From RBG-16-66-20 sp049651845 (lineage in GTDB: Bacteria; Pseudomonadota; Gammaproteobacteria; Burkholderiales; SG8-39), in the NCBI GenBank assembly GCA_049651845.1, contig JBASCW010000137.1, positions 1 through 27,549 of the forward strand: 27,549 nt of DNA. The letters run 5' to 3'. Positions within the stretch are counted from its first letter, which is position 1. Every line of letters starts with the position of its first letter. The notes below the pieces were generated by a model. The model did no database searches and had not been told where the DNA came from. It saw only the letters and a list, made by a program, of their open reading frames with translations. Positions 14,310 to 20,937 of this stretch are shown here, in pieces. A program made the translations under genes and the position numbers.

Positions 14310-14911
14310 CTCTTGAACCAGTTCTCCTGCAGGCACAGTCGCAGTGCCATGCGCGCGCGGTGCAGCAGCACCCAACAGTGCGTCGGCGTGATGGCGAGTG
14401 CCTTACAGATCTCGGCGGTCTCCAGGCCCAGGTGCTCGCGCATCATGAAGGCGCGCGCGGTGCGCTCGGGCAGGGCGCGCAGGCAGGCTTCCAGCGCGGC
14501 GAGGAACTGGCGCTGCTGGAGCGCCTGCTCCGGGTGCTCCCAGGCGGCGGGGCGCTCCGCCCAGTGGCCGCGGCGATCGTACAACCCGTCGAACACGCCT
14601 TCGAACTCGCCCTCGTCGCCTTCGGTCTCGAGCTCGGAGGCCGGCCGCTCGCGCGCCTGGCGCCGGATCACGTCGACGATCTTGTGCTTGAGGATGCCCG
14701 TGAGCCAGGTGCGCAGGTTCGCGCGCCCGGCGAAGCCCGCTTCGCCGGCGAGCGCCGCCACCAGCGCCTCCTGCACCGCGTCCTCGGCGGCGGCCGCGTC
14801 GCGCAGCTGCAGCGAGGCGTAGCGCATGAGGTAAGGCCGCAGGGCTTCGACCTGGGCGCGGAAATCGGCGGGGGGTTGCAGGGGGCTTGAAGTCCTGGTG
14901 CGGGCCCCCAT
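14306..14911 (-). CDS. ECF-family RNA polymerase sigma factor
   Basis: This 201-residue sigma factor has region 2 around residues 22-88 (YLMRYASLQLRD, AEDAVQEALVAAL, NLRTWLTGILKHKIVDVIRR) and region 4 around 135-195 (FLAALEACLRALPERTARAFMMRE, then TAEICKALAITPTHCWVLLHRAR as the helix-turn-helix). An acidic linker (ETEGDEGEFEG) joins them. I chose the ATG at 14911 because it gives normal length; upstream in-frame ATGs lie inside hsp20. It leads a five-gene minus-strand operon ending in the TonB receptor. The THCW-containing HTH belongs to a group I cannot name with certainty. Its own start codon is overlain by the hsp20 promoter -10 element. Confidence 0.93.
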   Translation of the reverse strand: MGARTRTSSPLQPPADFRAQVEALRPYLMRYASLQLRDAAAAEDAVQEALVAALAGEAGFAGRANLRTWLTGILKHKIVDVIRRQARERPASELETEGDEGEFEGVFDGLYDRRGHWAERPAAWEHPEQALQQRQFLAALEACLRALPERTARAFMMREHLGLETAEICKALAITPTHCWVLLHRARMALRLCLQENWFKR

Positions 14912-14915
14912 TTTA
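14886..14915 (+). promoter_or_regulatory. Sigma-32 (RpoH) heat-shock promoter for hsp20
   Basis: CTTGAAG at 14886-14892, a 13-base spacer, then CCCCATTTTA at 14906-14915 match the sigma-32 consensus (CTTGAAA, 13-15 bases, CCCCATNT) at nearly every position. Transcription would begin around 14922, giving a ~20-base leader with AGGAGG at 14933-14938. The CCCCAT overlaps the ATG of the divergent ECF sigma gene. Confidence 0.85.
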
Positions 14916-14942
14916 TGCCCACCGACCTTGATAGGAGGCTTC

Positions 14943-15374
14943 ATGGCCAACATTGTGAGATTCGATCCGTTCAACAGCATCGTCGACGAACTGTTCAAGG
15001 GCTTCTTCGTGCGGCCGGTGGGCTATGAAGCCCGCGGCGCCTACGAGTCGCCGCGCCTCACGGTGGACGTCACCGAGAAGAACGGCGCCTATGTCGTGAC
15101 CGCGGAACTGCCCGGGGTGAAGAAGGAAGACATCCAGGTGGACGTGGACGGCGCGCAGGTGACGCTGACCGCGGAAGTGAAGCGCGAGAAACAGGCTGCC
15201 GAAGGCGAGCGCGTGCTGCACGCCGAGCGCTTCTACGGCAAGGTCGCGCGCAGCTTCACGCTGCCGCAGGAGCTCGACCAGGCGAAAGCCGAAGCGAAGT
15301 TCCACGACGGCGTGCTCGAGCTGACGCTGCCGAAGAAGGCCGCGGCCGCGCGCAAGGCGATCACGATCCAGTAG
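14943..15374 (+). CDS. Small heat-shock protein, Hsp20/alpha-crystallin family
   Basis: This 143-residue holdase chaperone has a short N-terminal arm (NIVRFDPFNSIVDELFKGFF) and an alpha-crystallin domain from about residue 40 to 135 with VTAELPGVKKEDIQVDVDG and the family FHDGVLELTLPKK block (A-x-x-x-x-G-V-L). It ends in AITIQ, an I-x-I motif used for oligomer assembly. AGGAGG lies four bases before the ATG. It prevents aggregation of unfolded cytoplasmic proteins. A well-formed sigma-32 promoter precedes it, so heat induction is likely. It is transcribed away from the ECF sigma gene across 31 bases. Confidence 0.95.
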   Translation: MANIVRFDPFNSIVDELFKGFFVRPVGYEARGAYESPRLTVDVTEKNGAYVVTAELPGVKKEDIQVDVDGAQVTLTAEVKREKQAAEGERVLHAERFYGKVARSFTLPQELDQAKAEAKFHDGVLELTLPKKAAAARKAITIQ

Positions 15375-15383
15375 GTTTTTCTG

Positions 15384-15389
15384 TAGTAT
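15384..15389 (+). promoter_or_regulatory. -10-like TAGTAT before argB
   Basis: TAGTAT at 15384-15389 ends ten bases before the argB ATG at 15400, with no clear -35 and no Shine-Dalgarno. If used, the leader would be only a few bases, and the hairpin at 15390-15412 would sit at the extreme 5' end of the mRNA. Confidence 0.35.
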
Positions 15390-15412
15390 GGGGGGCGCCA
15401 TGAACGCCCCCC
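15390..15412 (+). promoter_or_regulatory. Hairpin presenting the argB start codon in its loop
   Basis: GGGGGGCG at 15390-15397 is perfectly complementary to CGCCCCCC at 15405-15412. The seven-base loop CCATGAA carries the ATG of argB at 15400-15402. Eight G-C pairs make this very stable RNA. It may control access to the start codon or stabilise the 5' end; the function is inferred. Confidence 0.5.
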
Positions 15413-16290
15413 ACAGCCACGACGCCCAGGCCGCCGACAAGGCGCGCGTGCTCGCCGAGGCGCTGCCCTACATCCAGCGCTTCCACGGCAAGACCATCGT
15501 CGTCAAGTTCGGCGGCAACGCCATGGCCGACGAGCTGCTCAAGGCGAGCTTCGCGCGCGACGTGGTGCTGCTCAAGCTGGTCGGCATGAACCCGGTGGTG
15601 GTGCACGGCGGCGGCCCGCAGATCGAGACCGCGCTCAGCAAGCACGGCAAGAAGGGCGAGTTCGTGCAGGGCATGCGCGTGACCGACGCGGAGACGATGG
15701 ACATCGTCGAGATGGTGCTCGGCGGGCAGGTCAACAAGGAAGTCGTCGAGCTCGTCAACCAGGCGGGCGGCAAGGCGGTCGGCCTCACCGGCCAGGACGG
15801 CGGCTTCATCCGCGCGAAAAGGATGCTGCTCGAGACCAAGGACAACGGCAAGGTGGACATCGGCCAGGTCGGCGAGATCGAGGCGATCGACCCGGCGGTG
15901 ATTTCGGTGCTCGAGCAGGGCGGCTTCATCCCGGTGGTGGCGCCGATCGGCACGGGCGCCGATGGCACCACCTACAACATCAACGCCGACCTCGTGGCGG
16001 GCAAGCTCGCCGAGATCCTGCGCGCCGAAAAGCTCATCGTGCTCACCAACACGCCCGGCGTGCTCGACAAGGCGGGCAAGCTGCTGACCGGCCTCACGCC
16101 GCGCAGGATCGACGACCTGGTGGCGAAGGGCGTGATCTCCGGCGGCATGCTGCCCAAGATCGGCTCGGTGCTGGACGCGGCGCGCGCCGGCGTCAAGTCC
16201 TGCCACATCATCGACGGCCGCGTGCCGCACGCGCTGCTGCTCGAAGTGCTCACCGACGAGGGTGTGGGCACCGTCATCCGTTCGAAGTAG
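15400..16290 (+). CDS. argB: Acetylglutamate kinase
   Basis: This 296-residue amino-acid kinase phosphorylates N-acetylglutamate in the second step of arginine synthesis. Seen: IVVKFGGNAM near residue 30 (phosphate-binding Lys and Gly), VVVHGGGPQI near 68, GKAVGLTGQDG near 125 and NTPGVLDKAGKLL near 220. The arginine-sensitive form usually has an N-terminal helix, and residues 1-25 could supply it. An in-frame ATG at 15388 would add four residues; I prefer 15400. It follows hsp20 by 25 bases and its TAG shares a base with the GTG of the HAD gene, so those two are coupled. Confidence 0.96.
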   Translation: MNAPHSHDAQAADKARVLAEALPYIQRFHGKTIVVKFGGNAMADELLKASFARDVVLLKLVGMNPVVVHGGGPQIETALSKHGKKGEFVQGMRVTDAETMDIVEMVLGGQVNKEVVELVNQAGGKAVGLTGQDGGFIRAKRMLLETKDNGKVDIGQVGEIEAIDPAVISVLEQGGFIPVVAPIGTGADGTTYNINADLVAGKLAEILRAEKLIVLTNTPGVLDKAGKLLTGLTPRRIDDLVAKGVISGGMLPKIGSVLDAARAGVKSCHIIDGRVPHALLLEVLTDEGVGTVIRSK

Positions 16291-16955
16291 TGAGGATTCT
16301 CCGGATTCCGCCGTCGCGGCGGGTGTGGATCTTCGACCTCGACAACACGCTGCACGACGCGCGGCCGCACATCTTCCCGTCGATGCACGACCAGATGAAC
16401 GCCTGGCTGATGCGGCGCTTCGATCTCGACGAGGCGGGCGCGAACGCGATGCGGCGCTTCTTCTGGGAGCGCTACGGCACCACGCTGAAAGGGCTCATGC
16501 GCCACCACGGCGAGGACCCGAAGAAGTTCATCCGCGAGACGCACCGGTTCCCGAAGCTGGACGCCATGGTGGTGGGCGAAGCCGCGCTCGGGCACGCGCT
16601 CGCGCGCCTGGGCGGCCGGCGCCTGGTGTTCTCCAACGCGCCGCGCCACTACGTCGAGGAGGTGCTGCGCGCCCTGGGTGTGGCGCGCTGGTTCGACGCG
16701 GTCTACACCATCGAGAGCACGCGCTACCGGCCCAAGCCCGCCTTCAACGGCTTTCGCCTGCTGCTGCGGGCGCACAACCTGGCCCCGCACCACTGCGCGC
16801 TCATCGACGACATGCCGGAGAACCTGCGCGCCGCGAAGCGCCTCGGCATGTCCACGGTGTGGGTCAGCGGCGACGCGCGCCGCGCCCCTTACGCCGACCT
16901 GCGCGTCAAGTCGGTCACGGAACTGCCCCGGCTGGTGTTCCGCCATTCCCATTAG
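16290..16955 (+). CDS. HAD-superfamily pyrimidine 5'-nucleotidase
   Basis: This 221-residue enzyme starts at a GTG sharing its first base with the argB stop. HAD motifs are in order: I, FDLDNTLHD with nucleophile D16 and acid D18; II, VFSNAP near 113; III, the Lys of YRPKPAF near 149; IV, LIDDMPENL near 172. The DLDNTLH and SNAP/DD versions fit the SDT1/PHM8-like pyrimidine 5'-nucleotidase branch, which dephosphorylates UMP/CMP-type nucleotides. In betaproteobacteria this gene commonly sits between argB and slmA, as here. Exact substrate cannot be read. Confidence 0.9.
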   Translation: MRILRIPPSRRVWIFDLDNTLHDARPHIFPSMHDQMNAWLMRRFDLDEAGANAMRRFFWERYGTTLKGLMRHHGEDPKKFIRETHRFPKLDAMVVGEAALGHALARLGGRRLVFSNAPRHYVEEVLRALGVARWFDAVYTIESTRYRPKPAFNGFRLLLRAHNLAPHHCALIDDMPENLRAAKRLGMSTVWVSGDARRAPYADLRVKSVTELPRLVFRHSH

Positions 16956-16960
16956 CAGGA

Positions 16961-16979
16961 CCGCCGGTGACTCCGGCGG
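16961..16979. terminator. Inverted repeat between the nucleotidase and slmA
   Basis: CCGCCGG at 16961-16967 pairs perfectly with CCGGCGG at 16973-16979 around the five-base loop TGACT, five bases after the nucleotidase stop. Only a short, interrupted T run follows (ATTTGT at 16989-16994), so it may be a weak terminator separating the argB unit from the slmA promoter. Confidence 0.45.
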
Positions 16980-16984
16980 AGGCG

Positions 16985-16990
16985 TAGAAT
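16985..16990 (+). promoter_or_regulatory. -10-like TAGAAT, six bases before the slmA start
   Basis: TAGAAT ends six bases before the ATG at 16997, which has no Shine-Dalgarno at usable distance (the nearest GGAGG-like sequence is about 17 bases upstream). Initiation at the usual distance from a -10 would place +1 on the start codon, so a leaderless transcript is predicted. Confidence 0.5.
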
Positions 16991-16996
16991 TTGTCG

Positions 16997-17572
16997 ATGC
17001 CGCGCGTCAAGGGAGAGCGGCGGCTCGAGATCCTCAAGGCCCTGGCCCAGATGCTCGAGCAGCCGAAGTGGGGAAAGATCACGACCGCAGCGCTCGCCGA
17101 GAAGCTCGACGTCTCGGAAGCCGCGCTCTATCGGCATTTCGCGTCCAAGGCGCAGATGTACGAGGGCCTGATCGAGTTCATCGAGAGCTCGGTGTTCACG
17201 CTCGCGAACAAGATCACCGCCGACGAGCCCGACAGCCGTAGGCAGGCCGCGAAGCTCCTGGAGATGCTGCTCGCCTTTGCCGAGAAGAATCCGGGCATGG
17301 TGCGCGTCATGACGGGCGACGCGCTGGTGGGCGAGCACGAGCGCCTGCAGGCGCGCATGAACCAGTTCTACGAGCGCATCGAGGCCACGCTCAAGCAGGC
17401 TTTGCGCGCGCCGGCCGAAGGCGGACAGAAGCCTTCAGATGCCGATGTCAGCGCGCATGCCGGCATGCTCGTGCGCTACGCGCTCGGCTGCCTGCACCAG
17501 TACGCAAAATCCGGCTTCACCAAAAAACCCACCGAGAGCCTCGCCGCGCAGCGGCGCTATCTCAGCGCCTGA
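16997..17572 (+). CDS. slmA: Nucleoid occlusion factor SlmA (TetR family)
   Basis: This 191-residue TetR-fold protein opens with GERRLEILKALAQMLEQPKWGKITTAALAEKL and a helix-turn-helix in VSEAALYRHFASKAQMYEGLIEFIE, the SlmA signature. SlmA binds scattered chromosomal sites and blocks FtsZ ring assembly over the nucleoid. The C-terminal all-helical dimerisation half is complete (MLVRYALGCLHQYAKSGFTKKP). I prefer the ATG at 16997; an in-frame TTG at 16991 would add two residues. It converges with the moeB-like gene, their 3' ends overlapping by 11 bases. Confidence 0.93.
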   Translation: MPRVKGERRLEILKALAQMLEQPKWGKITTAALAEKLDVSEAALYRHFASKAQMYEGLIEFIESSVFTLANKITADEPDSRRQAAKLLEMLLAFAEKNPGMVRVMTGDALVGEHERLQARMNQFYERIEATLKQALRAPAEGGQKPSDADVSAHAGMLVRYALGCLHQYAKSGFTKKPTESLAAQRRYLSA

Positions 17573-18317
17573 GCGGCGCGCAGACCGCGCAGCCCGGATC
17601 GCGCTTGACGCGCACGGTGCGCCATTCCGACAGCTTGGCGTCGAGCAGCAGCAGCCGGCCGCTCAGCGTCTCGCCGGCCTGCGCGAGCAGCTTCACCGCC
17701 TCCATCGCCTGCAGCGCGCCGACCACGCCCGTGAGCGGCGCGAACACGCCCATCGTCGAGCACTGCACTTCCTCCACCTCGCCGTCCTCCGGGTAGAGGC
17801 AGCCGTAGCAGGGCGCGTCCATCTCGCGCAGGTCGAACACGGCGACCTGCGCGTCGAAGCGGATCGCGGCCCCCGAGACGAGCGGCTTCTTCGCGCGCAC
17901 GCAGGCGCGGTTGAGCGCGTGGCGCGTGGCGAAATTGTCCGAGCAATCCAGGACAATGTCGCATGCTTCGATCAGGGGTCTGAGGTTCCTTTCGTCGAGG
18001 CGTTGCACGAGCGGAACGATCTCGACCTCGGGATTCAGAGCATTCAGGGCGGATCGCGCGGCATCGACTTTCGGCGCACCGACTGAATCCGTCCGATAGA
18101 GAATCTGCCGCTGCAGGTTGGTGAGATCCACCTGGTCGGGATCGGCGAGCGTGAGCTTGCCGATGCCGCTCGCGGCGAGGTAGAGCGCCGCGGGGCAGCC
18201 CAGGCCGCCCGCGCCGACCACCAGCGCTTGCGCCGCGCGCAGCCGCTCCTGGCCCTCGATGCCGAGCTCGGCGAGCAGGATGTGGCGGCTGTAGCGGAGG
18301 AGCTGCTGGTCGTTCAT
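17562..18317 (-). CDS. moeB: MoeB/ThiF-family sulfur-carrier adenylyltransferase (E1-like)
   Basis: This 251-residue protein adenylates the C-terminal Gly-Gly of a small sulfur carrier (MoaD or ThiS). Seen: VVGAGGLGCP (33-42) for ATP, DLTNLQRQILY (64-74), DCSDNFATR (124-132), the candidate catalytic C186 in VQCSTMGVF and the structural zinc ligands C170/C173 (CYGC) and C243/C246 (CAVC). It has no C-terminal rhodanese domain, so it is the short form. MoeB and ThiF cannot be told apart securely; no moaD or thiS lies nearby. It is last in the gpmA-envC-ctpA-moeB run. Codons at about 17935-18110 are much less GC-rich than the rest. Confidence 0.9.
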   Translation of the reverse strand: MNDQQLLRYSRHILLAELGIEGQERLRAAQALVVGAGGLGCPAALYLAASGIGKLTLADPDQVDLTNLQRQILYRTDSVGAPKVDAARSALNALNPEVEIVPLVQRLDERNLRPLIEACDIVLDCSDNFATRHALNRACVRAKKPLVSGAAIRFDAQVAVFDLREMDAPCYGCLYPEDGEVEEVQCSTMGVFAPLTGVVGALQAMEAVKLLAQAGETLSGRLLLLDAKLSEWRTVRVKRDPGCAVCAPLRR

Positions 18318-18328
18318 CGAAAACCCGG

Positions 18329-18348
18329 ATCCCCGTTTTCACGGGGAT
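18329..18348. repeat. REP-like inverted repeat between moeB and ctpA
   Basis: ATCCCCG at 18329-18335 pairs with CGGGGAT at 18342-18348 around a TTTTCA loop, followed by GACGA. This resembles the short intergenic repetitive palindromes (CCCCG-loop-CGGGGATGACG) common in many betaproteobacterial genomes. It is the only copy in the window. It may also act as a processing or termination site in the operon. Confidence 0.6.
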
Positions 18349-18367
18349 GACGAACGCGCAGCGCCCG

Positions 18368-19765
18368 TCAGTTCGGCTTGTCGGCGGGCTTGGTCTGCGC
18401 GATCGACGGCGCGGTCTTGACCGGCTCGCCCTTGAGGAAGGCGAGCGCCTGCTGCAGCTGGAAGTCGTCCTTGGAGCCGAGCTCGATCGGCTTCTGCGCC
18501 TCGCCGGGCGCGGCGGGCGCGGCGGGCTTCGCGCGCCCGGCCTTCTCGGTCCCCTTGTCCTGGCCGTTGCCCAGGTGGCGGCTGAGGTCGGCTTCGCGCA
18601 CCCGCGCGGCCGCGGCGCCCGGTTCCTCGACGATCACGTCCGGCGTGATGCCCTTGGCCTGGATCGAGCGGCCGCTCGGCGTGTAGTAGCGCGCCGTGGT
18701 GAGCTTGATCGCGGTGTTGTTGCCCAGCGGCATGATGGTCTGCACCGAGCCCTTGCCGAAGGTCTGCGTGCCGATCACGGTTGCGCGCTTGTGGTCCTGC
18801 AGCGCGCCGGCGACGATCTCGGAGGCCGAGGCCGAGCCCGCGTTCACCAGCACCACCAGCGGCACGGTCTTCACCGCGGGCGGCAGGTTGCGCATCATGT
18901 CGTCCTTCGCGCCGCGCAGGTAGTCCTCGTTGGTGGCGTAGAACTTCTTGCGCGCGTCCTCGGTGCGGCCGTCGGTGGAGACCACCAGCGCCTTGGGCTG
19001 CAGGAACGCCGAAGAAATCGCCACCGCGCCGTAGAGCAGGCCGCCCGGATCGTTGCGCAGGTCCAGCACCAGGCCCTTGACCGGACCCTGCTTGAAGATG
19101 TTGCCGATGTGGCGCGCGAGGTCCTCGGGCGACTTCTCCTGGAACTGCGAGACGCGCACCCAGCCGAAGCCCGGCTCGATGACCTTGGACTTCACGCTCT
19201 GCACCTGGATCTCGGCGCGCGTGAGCGTGATCACGAGCGGCTGCGGCTCGCCCTTGCGCACGATGGTGAGCGTGATCTGCGTGTTCGGCCGGCCGCGCAT
19301 TTTCTTGACCGCGTCGTTCAGCGTCATGCCCTTCACCTGCGTGTCGTCGAGCTTGACGATCAAGTCGCCGGGCTTGACGCCGGCGCGGTAGGCGGGCGTG
19401 TCCTCGATCGGCGAGATCACCTTCACCAGGCCGTCTTCCATGCCGACCTCGATGCCCAGCCCGCCGAACTTGCCCTGGGTGCCGACCTGCAGCTCCTTGA
19501 AGGCTTCCGCGTCCAGGTAGGCCGAGTGCGGGTCGAGGCCGGCGAGCATGCCGTTGATCGCCTCGGTGATCAGCTTCTTGTCCTCGACCGGCTCGACGTA
19601 GTTCTGCTTGATGGCGCCGAACACTTCGGTGAAGGAGCGCAGCTCCTCGACCGGCAGCGGCGAGCGCACGGCGAGCTGGCCGATCGCCTGGAAGTTCAGG
19701 CTGACCAGGATGCCGGCGACCGCGCCGACCAGCACCAGTCCGAAGTTCTTGAATCGTCCGATCAT
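18368..19765 (-). CDS. ctpA: C-terminal processing peptidase, S41 family (CtpA)
   Basis: This 465-residue periplasmic serine protease has an N-terminal membrane or signal segment (about 5-25), a PDZ domain (about 95-170, GKFGGLGIEVG) and the S41 core with the Ser-Lys dyad: S313 in NAGSASASE and K338 in TFGKGSVQ, spaced 25 residues as in known family members. A low-complexity Ala/Pro/Lys-rich tail (about 385-465) follows. CtpA proteases trim periplasmic proteins, including peptidoglycan hydrolases. Its ATG overlaps the envC stop by four bases, and the pairing of an S41 protease with an M23/EnvC protein is common. Confidence 0.94.
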   Translation of the reverse strand: MIGRFKNFGLVLVGAVAGILVSLNFQAIGQLAVRSPLPVEELRSFTEVFGAIKQNYVEPVEDKKLITEAINGMLAGLDPHSAYLDAEAFKELQVGTQGKFGGLGIEVGMEDGLVKVISPIEDTPAYRAGVKPGDLIVKLDDTQVKGMTLNDAVKKMRGRPNTQITLTIVRKGEPQPLVITLTRAEIQVQSVKSKVIEPGFGWVRVSQFQEKSPEDLARHIGNIFKQGPVKGLVLDLRNDPGGLLYGAVAISSAFLQPKALVVSTDGRTEDARKKFYATNEDYLRGAKDDMMRNLPPAVKTVPLVVLVNAGSASASEIVAGALQDHKRATVIGTQTFGKGSVQTIMPLGNNTAIKLTTARYYTPSGRSIQAKGITPDVIVEEPGAAAARVREADLSRHLGNGQDKGTEKAGRAKPAAPAAPGEAQKPIELGSKDDFQLQQALAFLKGEPVKTAPSIAQTKPADKPN

Positions 19766-20937
19766 TTCAGTGTCACCCAGCTCAAGGGGTCGAAAGGCCT
19801 GCCCAGATGCCGCAATTCGAAGTATAGACCCGTTTCCTCGTTGCCCCCGCTCTGCCCGACGGTGGCAACCGTCTCGCCCAGCGTAACGGCATCGCCGGTC
19901 TGCTTCAGTAAAGATTCGCTATTGCCGTAGATCGACAGGAAGGCGTCGCCGTGGTCGACGATCAGCAGGTTGCCGAAGCCCCGCATCCAGTCGGCATAGA
20001 CCACGCGGCCGTGCGCCACCGCCCGGACCGGCTCGCCGCCCGGCGCGCGGATGAATACCCCCTTCGCCGAGGCGGTCCCGACGCTACGTTGGGCCCCGTA
20101 CTGGCCAATGAGTTCCCCGCGCACCGGCAGCCGGAGCTGGCCCTTCATCTGTGAAAAAGGTCCTGCCACGTTGCCGGCGATCGGGACGGACGTGACCCTG
20201 GCGTAGCCCGCGCCCGGGCGCGCCGCGAGCAGCTTGCCGATCTCCTCGACCAGGCGCGCGAGGCGCGCCTCGTCCGCGACCAGGACCTGCATCTGCCGGC
20301 GCGTGCTGCGGATCTCCACCGACGCCCGCTCGAACACGCGCCGCTGCTCGCGCCGCTCGCGCAGCAGCTCGTCGCGCGCCGCGCGGCCCTCGGCGTCGAT
20401 TGCCGCGAGCTCGCGCGCCCGCGCCTCGGAGTCGTCCTTCAGGCGCGCGAGCCCGGCGAGGCCCGCGCGTTGCGCCTCGATCATGCTCGCCGATTCGCGC
20501 GACACGAAGGTGAGGTAGTGCAGCTTGCGCGCGCTGTCGGCGAGGTCCTCGCCCGAGAGCGCAAGGCGCACGAAGTCGGGCGCGCCGCCCGAGAGCCGCG
20601 CCACCGCGCGCGCCGCGAGCAGGCGGCCGAGCGCGTCCTCGCGCGCCTCGAGCGCGCGCTGCTGCTCGCCGCGCTGCGTCGAGAGCCGGCCGATCTCTGC
20701 GCGCACCGAGCGCGCCTCGCTCTCCTGGACCTGCAGCCTGCGGTTGGCGGCCGAGATCGCGGTCTCCGAGGCGCGCAGCGCGTCGCGCGCCTCGCGGCGC
20801 TCGGACTGCTGGCTTTCGAGCTCGGTGCGCAGCGCCTCGATCTTCGCGCGCAGCGCGGCGAGGTCCTCTTCGCGCGTTGCAGCCGGCGCCGCGGCGGCGG
20901 CCAGCAGCAGCACGGCGGCGAAGAGCGCGCGGTTCAG
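19762..20937 (-). CDS. envC: Murein hydrolase activator EnvC (coiled coil plus degenerate LytM/M23)
   Basis: This 391-residue protein has a signal peptide (NRALFAAVLLLAAAAAPAA), long coiled coils (about 20-250, charged heptad-like) and a C-terminal LytM domain. The LytM zinc site is degenerate: the usual H-x-x-x-D position reads GVFIRAP and the H-x-H position reads LYFELRH, as in non-catalytic EnvC activators. It should activate amidases at the division septum. The reading frame enters from inside gpmA; the only sensible start is CTG at 20937, giving a four-base CTGA overlap and placing the signal peptide at the N-terminus. A downstream GTG at residue 8 would truncate the signal. Confidence 0.9.
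   Translation of the reverse strand: MNRALFAAVLLLAAAAAPAATREEDLAALRAKIEALRTELESQQSERREARDALRASETAISAANRRLQVQESEARSVRAEIGRLSTQRGEQQRALEAREDALGRLLAARAVARLSGGAPDFVRLALSGEDLADSARKLHYLTFVSRESASMIEAQRAGLAGLARLKDDSEARARELAAIDAEGRAARDELLRERREQRRVFERASVEIRSTRRQMQVLVADEARLARLVEEIGKLLAARPGAGYARVTSVPIAGNVAGPFSQMKGQLRLPVRGELIGQYGAQRSVGTASAKGVFIRAPGGEPVRAVAHGRVVYADWMRGFGNLLIVDHGDAFLSIYGNSESLLKQTGDAVTLGETVATVGQSGGNEETGLYFELRHLGRPFDPLSWVTLK

Noticed and set aside
18347..19930. A 527-codon open frame on the plus strand opposite ctpA
   Set aside because: It mirrors ctpA codon for codon, is rich in Leu/Arg/His/Asp from antisense GC-rich codons, has no recognisable motif, and ctpA has a full Ser-Lys dyad and PDZ domain.
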